Assembly: GCA_014378285.1 (NCBI GenBank)
Contig: JACMNZ010000555.1
Span: 1 to 5,443 of the forward strand
Source of the DNA: Pseudopedobacter sp.
GTDB lineage: Bacteria > Bacteroidota > Bacteroidia > Sphingobacteriales > Sphingobacteriaceae
Length of the DNA stretch: 5,443 bases
Reading direction: 5' to 3'
Shown piece by piece: positions 1 through 5,443 of this stretch; the stretch's first letter is position 1, and the number at the start of each line of letters is the position of its first letter. The translations under genes were made by a program, and so were the position numbers. The notes below the pieces were generated by a model. The model made no database searches, had not been told where the DNA came from, and was given only the letters and a program-made list of their open reading frames with translations.

Positions 1-645
1 GATGCTTTTGGTGGTCCAGATGATGCACATCATTCTTTTACACCAACTCAAAAAGCCATCAGTTATGCCATGACATCCGTTTTTACCACCGGAGGAATTA
101 GAGGAAAATCTAACAATGCCGGAGGGCAATTTCACCCAAGAAGTTTTAATATGGGTTTGTCTCGCAAGGTTTGGGAAAAAGTTGGAGGGTTTATTATTAC
201 AAGGTTAGGGGAGGATATTGAATATTCCATCAGAATTCATCAAGCAGGATTTAAAATTGGGCTAATACCTGATGCAAAAGTTTATCATAAAAGGCGTACA
301 AGTTTTAAGCAGTTTTGGAAACAGCTTCACTTTTTTGGAAGAGCAAGGATTAACATAACCACATTTTATCCAAAGACTTTAAAAGTTGTTCATTTTTTTC
401 CAGTCCTATTTACCTTAGGATTAATCTTTACGTTGATAGCCAATATTTTAAATTGGCAAATTGCACCCATTTGTAATTTGTTTTTGGTAATTTATTTATT
501 GTTGATATTTTTTGATGCTTGGTCTAAAAATAAGTCGTTAAAAGTTGCATTTTTAAGCATCTTTGCAGCAATCATCCAACTCACTGCGTATGGCTTTGGT
601 TTTATGCAAGATTTTTGGAAAAAATTAATTTTGAAAAATAAATAA
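1..645 (+). CDS. Family 2 glycosyltransferase, C-terminal part (5' truncated)
   Basis: The reading frame is open from base 1 to the TAA at 643-645, giving 214 visible residues; the ATG at 70 is internal because conserved sequence lies before it. Visible residues 1-100 look like the acceptor-binding half of a GT-A fold family 2 glycosyltransferase: a GGPDDAH segment (4-10), TTGGIRG (29-35), FNMG (49-52), GGF (62-64), and GED (70-72), where the acidic pair fits the catalytic-base position of this family. VYHKRR follows at 94-99. Residues about 128-150, 155-173 and 182-202 are hydrophobic and probably form three membrane segments, so the enzyme should act at the inner membrane with its catalytic part in the cytoplasm. 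The donor-binding DXD motif would lie upstream of the window. Sugar donor and acceptor (lipid, polyprenyl carrier or polysaccharide) cannot be told. The next gene follows after 21 bases. The family call is secure; the specific role is not. Confidence 0.87.
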   Translation, partial: DAFGGPDDAHHSFTPTQKAISYAMTSVFTTGGIRGKSNNAGGQFHPRSFNMGLSRKVWEKVGGFIITRLGEDIEYSIRIHQAGFKIGLIPDAKVYHKRRTSFKQFWKQLHFFGRARINITTFYPKTLKVVHFFPVLFTLGLIFTLIANILNWQIAPICNLFLVIYLLLIFFDAWSKNKSLKVAFLSIFAAIIQLTAYGFGFMQDFWKKLILKNK

Positions 646-659
646 AAGCTTTTTTTGCT

Positions 660-670
660 TTATAAAATGG
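660..670 (+). promoter_or_regulatory. A/T-rich translation start context (decides start at 667)
   Basis: The 11 bases TTATAAAATGG surround the ATG at 667 and recur exactly around the ATG of the GH3 gene at 1421. There is no purine-rich Shine-Dalgarno sequence; an A-rich stretch just before the ATG is the usual start context in Bacteroidota. The match favours 667 over the TTG at 655 as the start of the membrane protein gene. Confidence 0.45.
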
Positions 671-1419
671 AGAATTCTTTTTCGATTATAGATATTTTAG
701 AAACTTCTTGGGAAATTACCAAAAAGAATTTTTTATTAATCATTGGCTATTCCTTAGTCGCTTTTATCACGCTTGCCATCGTACAATTTATATATATGGG
801 CTTAGCAACTTCTCAAAATGTGATTTTAAGTACAGTTGGTTTTTTTGCTTTTTTGATAGTTAATAGTATGGCAAACTTGGGTTTTTACAAACTCATTTTC
901 AGATTAATCGATGAAGAAGAGGAAGATTTTTCTGTAAAGAAAGTGATTCCATCCTGGAAAAACATCCTCAGCTTTGTAAGTATTACCTTATTATTAGGAG
1001 TTATAGTAGCAACTTTTACCCTTATTTATACCAAACTTTTAAAAAATGGTTCATTTGCAGATTTTGTAGAAATTATAAAAAGCAACTCTTTATACTTTGA
1101 ATCTTTAGCTGTGTTTGCTTTTATATTACTGTTATTGGCTACCATGCGTTTTATGTTTTTTCCTTGTTTTATAGTGGATGACGATTCTACTGGATTTGAA
1201 TCTTTAAGACAAAGTAGGGCTTTAACCCAAGATAATTTGATGAAAATTATGGTGGTTTTAGCAATGGTTGTAGGTTTTATAGCTTTAGGCTTTTTGGCTT
1301 TGGGAATTGGTATCATTGTAACTTATCCTTTTACCAATGTGATATTGATTGTAACTTATCGCCGCTTGGTTAATAGCTACATTAGCGAACATCCAGAAGA
1401 GAAAAAAGTAGGGTTATAA
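667..1419 (+). CDS. Uncharacterised multi-pass membrane protein
   Basis: This 250-residue protein is dominated by hydrophobic helices at about 21-45, 52-78, 99-122, 144-168, 193-217 and 218-234, so it is an inner-membrane protein with five or six spans. An acidic patch (EEEED, 83-87) separates the second and third helices. The most family-like part is 164-190, with FFPCFIVDDD, then ESLRQSRALT before the last two helices. This pattern (F-P-x-x-IVD, then a short amphipathic S-R-x-LT helix, then a glycine-rich span and a final YRRL) resembles the DUF975/UPF0259-type group of membrane proteins, whose function I do not know. I chose the ATG at 667 over the in-frame TTG at 655: the TTG adds only four residues, and the ATG sits in the same 11-base context as the next gene's start. 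The stop ends one base before the GH3 start, so the two are probably translationally coupled. It carries no catalytic motif that I recognise; a transport, scaffold or lipid-related role would be a guess. Confidence 0.85.
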   Translation: MENSFSIIDILETSWEITKKNFLLIIGYSLVAFITLAIVQFIYMGLATSQNVILSTVGFFAFLIVNSMANLGFYKLIFRLIDEEEEDFSVKKVIPSWKNILSFVSITLLLGVIVATFTLIYTKLLKNGSFADFVEIIKSNSLYFESLAVFAFILLLLATMRFMFFPCFIVDDDSTGFESLRQSRALTQDNLMKIMVVLAMVVGFIALGFLALGIGIIVTYPFTNVILIVTYRRLVNSYISEHPEEKKVGL

Positions 1420-1424
1420 AATGG
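1414..1424 (+). promoter_or_regulatory. Start context of GH3 gene overlapping upstream stop
   Basis: The sequence TTATAAAATGG contains the TAA stop of the membrane protein (1417-1419) and the ATG of the GH3 gene (1421-1423), separated by one base. This arrangement suggests that terminating ribosomes reinitiate on the GH3 gene. It is an exact copy of the 11 bases around the start at 667. Confidence 0.45.
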
Positions 1425-2923
1425 GTTTAAAAGCATTTTTTAGCAAGATATATGCTGCATATTCAGTCCGACAGATGGACAAATGGAAATTAAATGCAGT
1501 GGCATATCAACAAAAAACACTTAAATATCTCGTAAAAAAAGCAAAGCAAACTTCTTTCGGTAAAACCCATCATTTTTCAGAGATTCACACCTATCAAGAT
1601 TTTAAAAAACACGTTCCTATTTATGATTATGAGGATTTAAAACCTTATATCGATAAAATAGTTAATGGAGAAAATGATGTTTTATGGCCAGGCAAACCTC
1701 AATATTTAGCCAAAACTTCTGGAACAACATCAGGCCTTAAATATATTCCAATTTCTAAAGAATCAATGCCACAGCATATTAAAGCGGCAAAAAACGCTTT
1801 AATGTCTTACATCCATGAAACTGGCAAAGCTGATTTTGTGGACGGTAAGATAATTTTTCTTCAAGGTAGCCCAATAATGGAGAAAAAAGCAGGGATTTCT
1901 TTTGGGAGATTATCCGGAATCGTAGCTAATCATGTCCCAGTTTATCTTCAAAAAAACAGATTACCCAGTTATGAAGTTAATTGTATCGAGGATTGGGAAA
2001 CTAAGGTTGATGCCATTGTAGATGAAACCAGGAACGAGGATATGCGTCTAATTTCAGGAATTCCGCCTTGGTGCCAAATGTATTTTGATAGGCTATTGGC
2101 AAAAACCGGGAAATCTAAAATAAAGGATGTTTTCCCTAATTTTAAACTTTTTGTTTACGGCGGGGTTAATTATGAGCCATACAGAGCAAGATTAGAGGAA
2201 AGTTTAGGTTTCAAAGTTGATAGCATTGAAACATATCCTGCTTCAGAAGGATTTATAGCTTTTCAGAATAGTCAAAAAGATAAATCACTATTGCTTTTAG
2301 CCAATGCTGGTATTTTTTATGAGTTTATGCCAACGGATGAATTTTTTAATGAGAAACCAACCCGTTTATCTTTATCAGAAATTGAATTGAATAAAAATTA
2401 TGCAATTATATTAAGTACTTCGGCTGGCTTATGGGGTTATTCTTTAGGCGATACCGTTAAGTTTGTTTCCAAAAATCCATATAAATTATTAGTAACCGGA
2501 CGCATAAAGCATTATATATCAGCATTCGGCGAACATGTAATTGGAGAAGAAGTTGAGCATGCATTATTAACTGCGGCAAAAGAACAAAATTTAGAGATAA
2601 CTGAATTTACTGTGGCTCCGCAAGTAAATCCCCCGAAAGGGGAATTACCATACCACGAATGGTTTGTAGAATTTTTACAATTTCCAAAAGATTTAAAGCA
2701 ATTTGCATTAGATGTTGATGTGGTTTTACAACAAAAAAATATATATTACAAAGACTTAATAGAAGGGAAGGTTTTACAGCCTTTAAACATCAGACCTCTA
2801 AAATCTGGGTCTTTCATTAATTTAATGAGAACAGAAGGAAAATTAGGTGGACAAAATAAAGTCCCACGCTTAGCCAACGATCGTATGTTAGCTGATAAAT
2901 TAGAAAAATACATTATAAACTAG
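1421..2923 (+). CDS. GH3-family acyl-adenylate-forming protein
   Basis: This 500-residue protein belongs to the GH3 family, named after auxin-responsive plant genes and part of the adenylate-forming (ANL) superfamily. Plant members activate carboxylic acids such as jasmonate or indole acetate with ATP and join them to an amino acid; bacterial members are mostly uncharacterised. All three nucleotide-binding motifs are present: the phosphate loop TSGTTSGLKYIP (99-110), YPASEG (272-277, counterpart of plant YASSE), and Y340 with LGD at 342-344 (counterpart of YRVGD). The hinge GR at 360-361 leads into the smaller C-terminal domain, which holds SAFGEHVIGEEVEHAL (367-382) and a conserved-looking NKVPRL (479-484) whose K480 could contact the adenylate. 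The length suits a complete enzyme, and no signal peptide or membrane span is evident, so it should be cytoplasmic. It starts one base after the upstream membrane protein stop and lies 7 bases before dxr. The acid and acceptor are unknown; there is no reason to infer auxin or jasmonate chemistry here. Confidence 0.93.
   Translation: MGLKAFFSKIYAAYSVRQMDKWKLNAVAYQQKTLKYLVKKAKQTSFGKTHHFSEIHTYQDFKKHVPIYDYEDLKPYIDKIVNGENDVLWPGKPQYLAKTSGTTSGLKYIPISKESMPQHIKAAKNALMSYIHETGKADFVDGKIIFLQGSPIMEKKAGISFGRLSGIVANHVPVYLQKNRLPSYEVNCIEDWETKVDAIVDETRNEDMRLISGIPPWCQMYFDRLLAKTGKSKIKDVFPNFKLFVYGGVNYEPYRARLEESLGFKVDSIETYPASEGFIAFQNSQKDKSLLLLANAGIFYEFMPTDEFFNEKPTRLSLSEIELNKNYAIILSTSAGLWGYSLGDTVKFVSKNPYKLLVTGRIKHYISAFGEHVIGEEVEHALLTAAKEQNLEITEFTVAPQVNPPKGELPYHEWFVEFLQFPKDLKQFALDVDVVLQQKNIYYKDLIEGKVLQPLNIRPLKSGSFINLMRTEGKLGGQNKVPRLANDRMLADKLEKYIIN
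2631..2642 (+). other. Small GC hairpin with GAAA loop inside GH3 gene
   Basis: CCCC (2631-2634), GAAA and GGGG (2639-2642) can form a four-pair GC stem closed by a GNRA-type tetraloop, which stands out in this AT-rich DNA. It lies within codons for NPPKGEL (residues 403-409) of the GH3 protein. The Pro-Pro-Lys-Gly codons alone could explain it. It is not followed by a U-run, so it is not an intrinsic terminator. Confidence 0.25.
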
Positions 2924-2930
2924 AATTCAC

Positions 2931-4094
2931 TTGCCTCAACAAATAAAAAACATCGCTATTTTAGGTTCAACTGGTAGCATCGGAACACAAGCTTTAGAAG
3001 TTATTGAAGCTAACCCAGCTCTATTTTATGCTTCAGTTTTAACCGCACAATCAAACGTAGATTTATTAATTGAGCAAGCTTTGAAATTTAAACCTAAGGT
3101 TGCTGTTATTGGAGATGAAAATAAATATCAAATCTTAAAAGAAGCGTTAAAAAACACTTCAATTGAAGCTAAATCGGGTATGGCATCTCTTTGTGAAGTA
3201 GTAGCTTTGCCAGAGATTGAAATCGTTTTAACTGCATTAGTTGGTTTTGCGGGTTTAAAACCAACAATTGCTGCCATTAAGGCAGGTAAACACATTGCGT
3301 TGGCAAATAAAGAAACTTTAGTGGTTGCTGGCGAGCTAATTACGGATTTAGCAAAACAACATCACGTTAATATTTTACCTGTAGATTCTGAACATTCGGC
3401 TATTTTTCAATGCCTTACCGGCGAGTTAGATGTTATAGAGAAAATATATTTAACCGCTTCTGGCGGTCCATTTAGAGGGAAAAATATTAAGTTTCTTTCA
3501 GAAGTAACCAAACATCAAGCTCTAAAACACCCAAATTGGGTAATGGGAGCTAAAATTACGATAGACTCTTCAACCTTGATGAATAAAGGTTTAGAAGTAA
3601 TAGAAGCGAAATGGCTTTTTAATCTGGATGTCAAACAAATTGATGTCATTGTTCATCCGCAATCTATCATACATTCTATCGTTCAATTCGAGGATGGCTC
3701 TATGAAGGCACAAATGGGTTTGCCAGACATGAAATTGCCTATTCAATATGCATTAGCCTATCCAAATCGTTTAAAAAACGATTTTAAAAGATTTAACTTT
3801 TTAGATTATCCTGCGTTAACTTTTGAACAGGCTGACACGAAGACATTCAGAAATCTGGCTTTGGCATTTGATGCTTTAGAAAAAGCAGGCAATATGCCGT
3901 GTATTGTCAATGCGGCAAATGAAGTGGTGGTGGCTGAATTTTTGAACGAGCAGATTGGATTTTTACAGATGAGCGAAGTAATAGAAACCTGTATGGCAAA
4001 ACTTGACTTTATCAAAGAACCTTCTTTAGAAGACTATTTTGAATCGGATAAACAAACCCGCATTTTTGCGAAACAATTAGTAACAAATATTTAA
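2931..4094 (+). CDS. dxr: 1-deoxy-D-xylulose 5-phosphate reductoisomerase
   Basis: DXR (IspC) converts 1-deoxy-D-xylulose 5-phosphate to 2-C-methyl-D-erythritol 4-phosphate with NADPH and a divalent metal, the committed step of the MEP isoprenoid pathway, in the cytoplasm. The 387 residues match the family's usual length. Visible motifs: the NADPH-binding GSTGSIG (12-18), ANKETL (125-130), the metal ligands D152 and E154 in PVDSEHSAIFQ (150-160), TASGGPFR (175-182), H200 in the HPNW motif, the substrate and metal site DSSTLMNKGLE (212-222, with S213, N218, K219 and E222), and the active-site loop HPQSIIHS (242-249). NAANEVVVAEFL (327-338) starts the C-terminal helical domain. All expected catalytic residues are present. 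The start is inferred as TTG at 2931: an in-frame stop lies at 2916-2918, no ATG occurs between it and the nucleotide-binding motif, and the first in-frame ATG is at residue 84, too late. The gene begins 7 bases after the GH3 stop and precedes rseP by 27 bases, a pairing with rseP seen in many bacteria. Confidence 0.98.
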   Translation: MPQQIKNIAILGSTGSIGTQALEVIEANPALFYASVLTAQSNVDLLIEQALKFKPKVAVIGDENKYQILKEALKNTSIEAKSGMASLCEVVALPEIEIVLTALVGFAGLKPTIAAIKAGKHIALANKETLVVAGELITDLAKQHHVNILPVDSEHSAIFQCLTGELDVIEKIYLTASGGPFRGKNIKFLSEVTKHQALKHPNWVMGAKITIDSSTLMNKGLEVIEAKWLFNLDVKQIDVIVHPQSIIHSIVQFEDGSMKAQMGLPDMKLPIQYALAYPNRLKNDFKRFNFLDYPALTFEQADTKTFRNLALAFDALEKAGNMPCIVNAANEVVVAEFLNEQIGFLQMSEVIETCMAKLDFIKEPSLEDYFESDKQTRIFAKQLVTNI

Positions 4095-4102
4095 TATAAC
4101 AA

Positions 4103-4121
4103 TCAAACAAAAAAAATTTAA
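4103..4121 (+). promoter_or_regulatory. A-rich leader before rseP start
   Basis: The 27-base gap between dxr and rseP is almost entirely A and T with a few C, including an eight-base A-run, and holds no Shine-Dalgarno sequence, hairpin or TAnnTTTG promoter element. It reads as the A-rich start context typical of Bacteroidota and supports the ATG at 4122 as the start. A second in-frame ATG lies at 4137 but would remove residues from the first membrane helix. Confidence 0.35.
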
Positions 4122-5443
4122 ATGGATGTATTAGTGATGATTGCCCAACTAATTTTAGGGCTTTCAATTTTGATAGTGCTACATGAGCTAGGTCATTTTT
4201 TAGCTGCTAGGGCTTTTGGAATTAAAGTAGAGAAGTTTTACCTGTTTTTTGATGCATGGGGGTTTAAACTTTTCAGCATAAAATATAAGGATGTAGAATA
4301 CGGAATTGGTTGGTTGCCTTTGGGCGGCTATGTTAAAATTGCAGGTATGATAGATGAATCTATGGATACAGAAGCAATGGCGCAGCCGATTCAACCTTGG
4401 GAATTTAGGTCAAAACCAGCCTGGCAGAGGTTAATTGTGATGTTGGCCGGAGTAACGGTAAATGTAATCTTGGGTATTTTTATTTTTTGGATGCTGACTT
4501 TCAAATATGGAGAAACTTATTTGCCTAATCAGCAATTGCAATACGGTATTTCCCCTGGAATTGTAGGGCAACAAATTGGATTAAAAGCGGGAGATAAAGT
4601 TACCGAAATTAATGGTAAGGAAGTAGTTCGCTTTGATGAAATTAATAGTTCTGATGTGTTAATGGGTAATTCCAACCTAACGATTTTAAGAGACGGACAA
4701 ACACAAAATATTGCCATTCCTGCAAACATATTAAACTCCCTTTCAGATTATGGTATTAAAGAATTTGTTTCTCCACGGTATAAATCTAAAATTGGAGAAA
4801 TTAGTTTAGGAAGTGCAGCAGATAAAGCTGGCTTGAAAAAGGGCGATATCATCATCGCTGTAAACGGACAAAATGCTCAATTTAGTGATGAGCTGAGGGA
4901 TATCTTGAACAAGAATAAAAACAAGACTCTACAAATTACTTATCTACGAAACAACGACAGTCTGACTGTCCCTATAAAAGCTTCTTCTGAGGGTACATTA
5001 GGGTTTTACTTTGATTTAGGAGATTTTAAGTCAGAAACAGCAAAATTTGGTTTTTTTGCAGCATTACCAGCAGGTGCTTCAAAAGCTTGGGGTTCTTTAA
5101 CTGATAATGCAAAAGGATTAGGAAAAGTTGTTAAAGGAGAAGTTAAGGCAACAAAAGCATTTTCTGGTCCTGTAGAAATTGCCCGTAAATTATACGGAGG
5201 CACTTGGGATTGGATTAGATTTTGGAGCATTACTGGTTTACTTTCAATGGCTCTTGCGCTGATGAATTTATTACCTATTCCCGCATTGGATGGTGGACAT
5301 GCTGTATTCTTATTGATCGAAATGATAAAAGGCAAGCCACTAAGCGATAAATTTATGGAAAGGGCACAAGTAGTTGGTTTTGTTCTTTTAGCTACGCTGA
5401 TGGTATTTGTATTAGGAAATGATATTTTTAAAGCGTTCACTAA
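4122..5443 (+). CDS. rseP: RseP-type site-2 membrane zinc protease (3' truncated)
   Basis: This M50-family intramembrane protease cuts transmembrane segments of its substrates within the inner membrane; in E. coli RseP releases sigma-E by cleaving the anti-sigma factor RseA. The visible 440 codons run off the right edge with two bases (AA) of the next codon. E. coli RseP has about 450 residues, so only a short tail is likely missing. The first helix (4-27) carries the zinc site HELGH (21-25, with H21, E22, H25). LPLGGYVKIAGM (65-76) is the conserved membrane-associated loop. A second helix spans about 103-125 with N114 in a GVTVN stretch. Two PDZ domains follow, about 131-205 and 222-290 (GLKAGDKVTEING at 153-165, AGLKKGDIIIAVNG at 236-249). 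The third helix holds NLLPIPALDGGH (382-393), with D390 as the third zinc ligand, and a fourth helix spans about 415-432. All catalytic residues are present. Adjacent dxr upstream is a common arrangement. The native substrate in this organism cannot be told from the window. Confidence 0.96.
   Translation, partial: MDVLVMIAQLILGLSILIVLHELGHFLAARAFGIKVEKFYLFFDAWGFKLFSIKYKDVEYGIGWLPLGGYVKIAGMIDESMDTEAMAQPIQPWEFRSKPAWQRLIVMLAGVTVNVILGIFIFWMLTFKYGETYLPNQQLQYGISPGIVGQQIGLKAGDKVTEINGKEVVRFDEINSSDVLMGNSNLTILRDGQTQNIAIPANILNSLSDYGIKEFVSPRYKSKIGEISLGSAADKAGLKKGDIIIAVNGQNAQFSDELRDILNKNKNKTLQITYLRNNDSLTVPIKASSEGTLGFYFDLGDFKSETAKFGFFAALPAGASKAWGSLTDNAKGLGKVVKGEVKATKAFSGPVEIARKLYGGTWDWIRFWSITGLLSMALALMNLLPIPALDGGHAVFLLIEMIKGKPLSDKFMERAQVVGFVLLATLMVFVLGNDIFKAFT

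Noticed and set aside
70..72. ATG at 70 as the true start of the glycosyltransferase
   Set aside because: The frame is open to the window edge and the GGPDDAH segment before it looks like conserved family sequence, so the gene begins upstream of the window.
626..633. TAATTTTG, a match to the Bacteroidota -7 element TAnnTTTG just before the gene at 667
   Set aside because: No TTTG -33 element lies at the expected spacing of about 20 bases (the nearest are 8 and 27 bases away), and the match is inside coding sequence of AT-rich DNA where it is expected by chance.
645..661. AAAGC / GCTTT inverted repeat with a seven-T loop between the glycosyltransferase and the membrane protein genes
   Set aside because: The stem has only five pairs, mostly A-T, and no T-run follows it, so it is not a credible terminator.
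655..666. TTG at 655 as the start of the membrane protein gene
   Set aside because: It adds only four residues, overlaps the T-run after the glycosyltransferase stop, and lacks the A-rich context found at the ATG at 667.
1026..1316. Open frame on the minus strand inside the membrane protein gene
   Set aside because: It is antisense to a well-supported gene, and its lysine- and isoleucine-rich translation shows no family-like motif.
3806..4015. Minus-strand open frame inside dxr
   Set aside because: It is antisense to a conserved catalytic gene and has no recognisable protein features.
4059..4070. CGCA-TTTT-TGCG hairpin near the end of dxr
   Set aside because: It is a four-pair stem inside the coding sequence with no following T-run; chance is the simplest explanation.
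4200..5440. Three minus-strand open frames (4200-4394, 4529-4729, 5006-5440) opposite rseP
   Set aside because: The plus strand encodes a continuous RseP with all its catalytic motifs; the antisense frames have low-complexity translations and no start context.

Overview
The window is a single-strand run of five plus-strand genes with almost no intergenic DNA. The base composition is AT-rich, and the start codons are preceded by A/T-rich stretches rather than Shine-Dalgarno sequences. The protein set (a bacterial GH3-family acyl-adenylating enzyme, DXR, and an RseP/site-2 protease of the Bacteroidota type) points to a member of the Bacteroidota, probably close to Pedobacter/Sphingobacteriaceae. 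That placement rests on pattern recognition and was not checked by a search.

Layout: (1) 1-645 is the C-terminal part of a family 2 glycosyltransferase with membrane segments at its end; its start lies left of the window. (2) 667-1419 is an integral membrane protein of unknown function, best started at the ATG at 667. (3) 1421-2923 is a complete GH3-family protein, beginning one base after the previous stop. (4) 2931-4094 is dxr (1-deoxy-D-xylulose 5-phosphate reductoisomerase), which appears to start with TTG. (5) 4122-5443 is rseP, the membrane zinc protease, running off the right edge and probably only a few codons short of its end. The gaps are 21, 1, 7 and 27 bases. I see no terminator or convincing promoter in any of them, so the five genes are probably co-transcribed. 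There is no gene-free stretch longer than 27 bases.

Functionally, dxr commits carbon to the MEP isoprenoid pathway, which supplies undecaprenyl phosphate and quinones. rseP is an envelope protease, and dxr and rseP lie close together in many bacteria. The glycosyltransferase and the small membrane protein also belong to the envelope. The GH3 protein is the least understood member: it keeps the adenylate-forming motifs, so it should activate a carboxylic acid, but neither its acid nor its acceptor can be read from the sequence.

I found no mobile element, CRISPR array, tRNA, rRNA, riboswitch or anomalous-composition island. This looks like a conserved housekeeping region rather than an undescribed system. 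The GH3 gene and its tightly coupled membrane neighbour are the parts most worth a second look.
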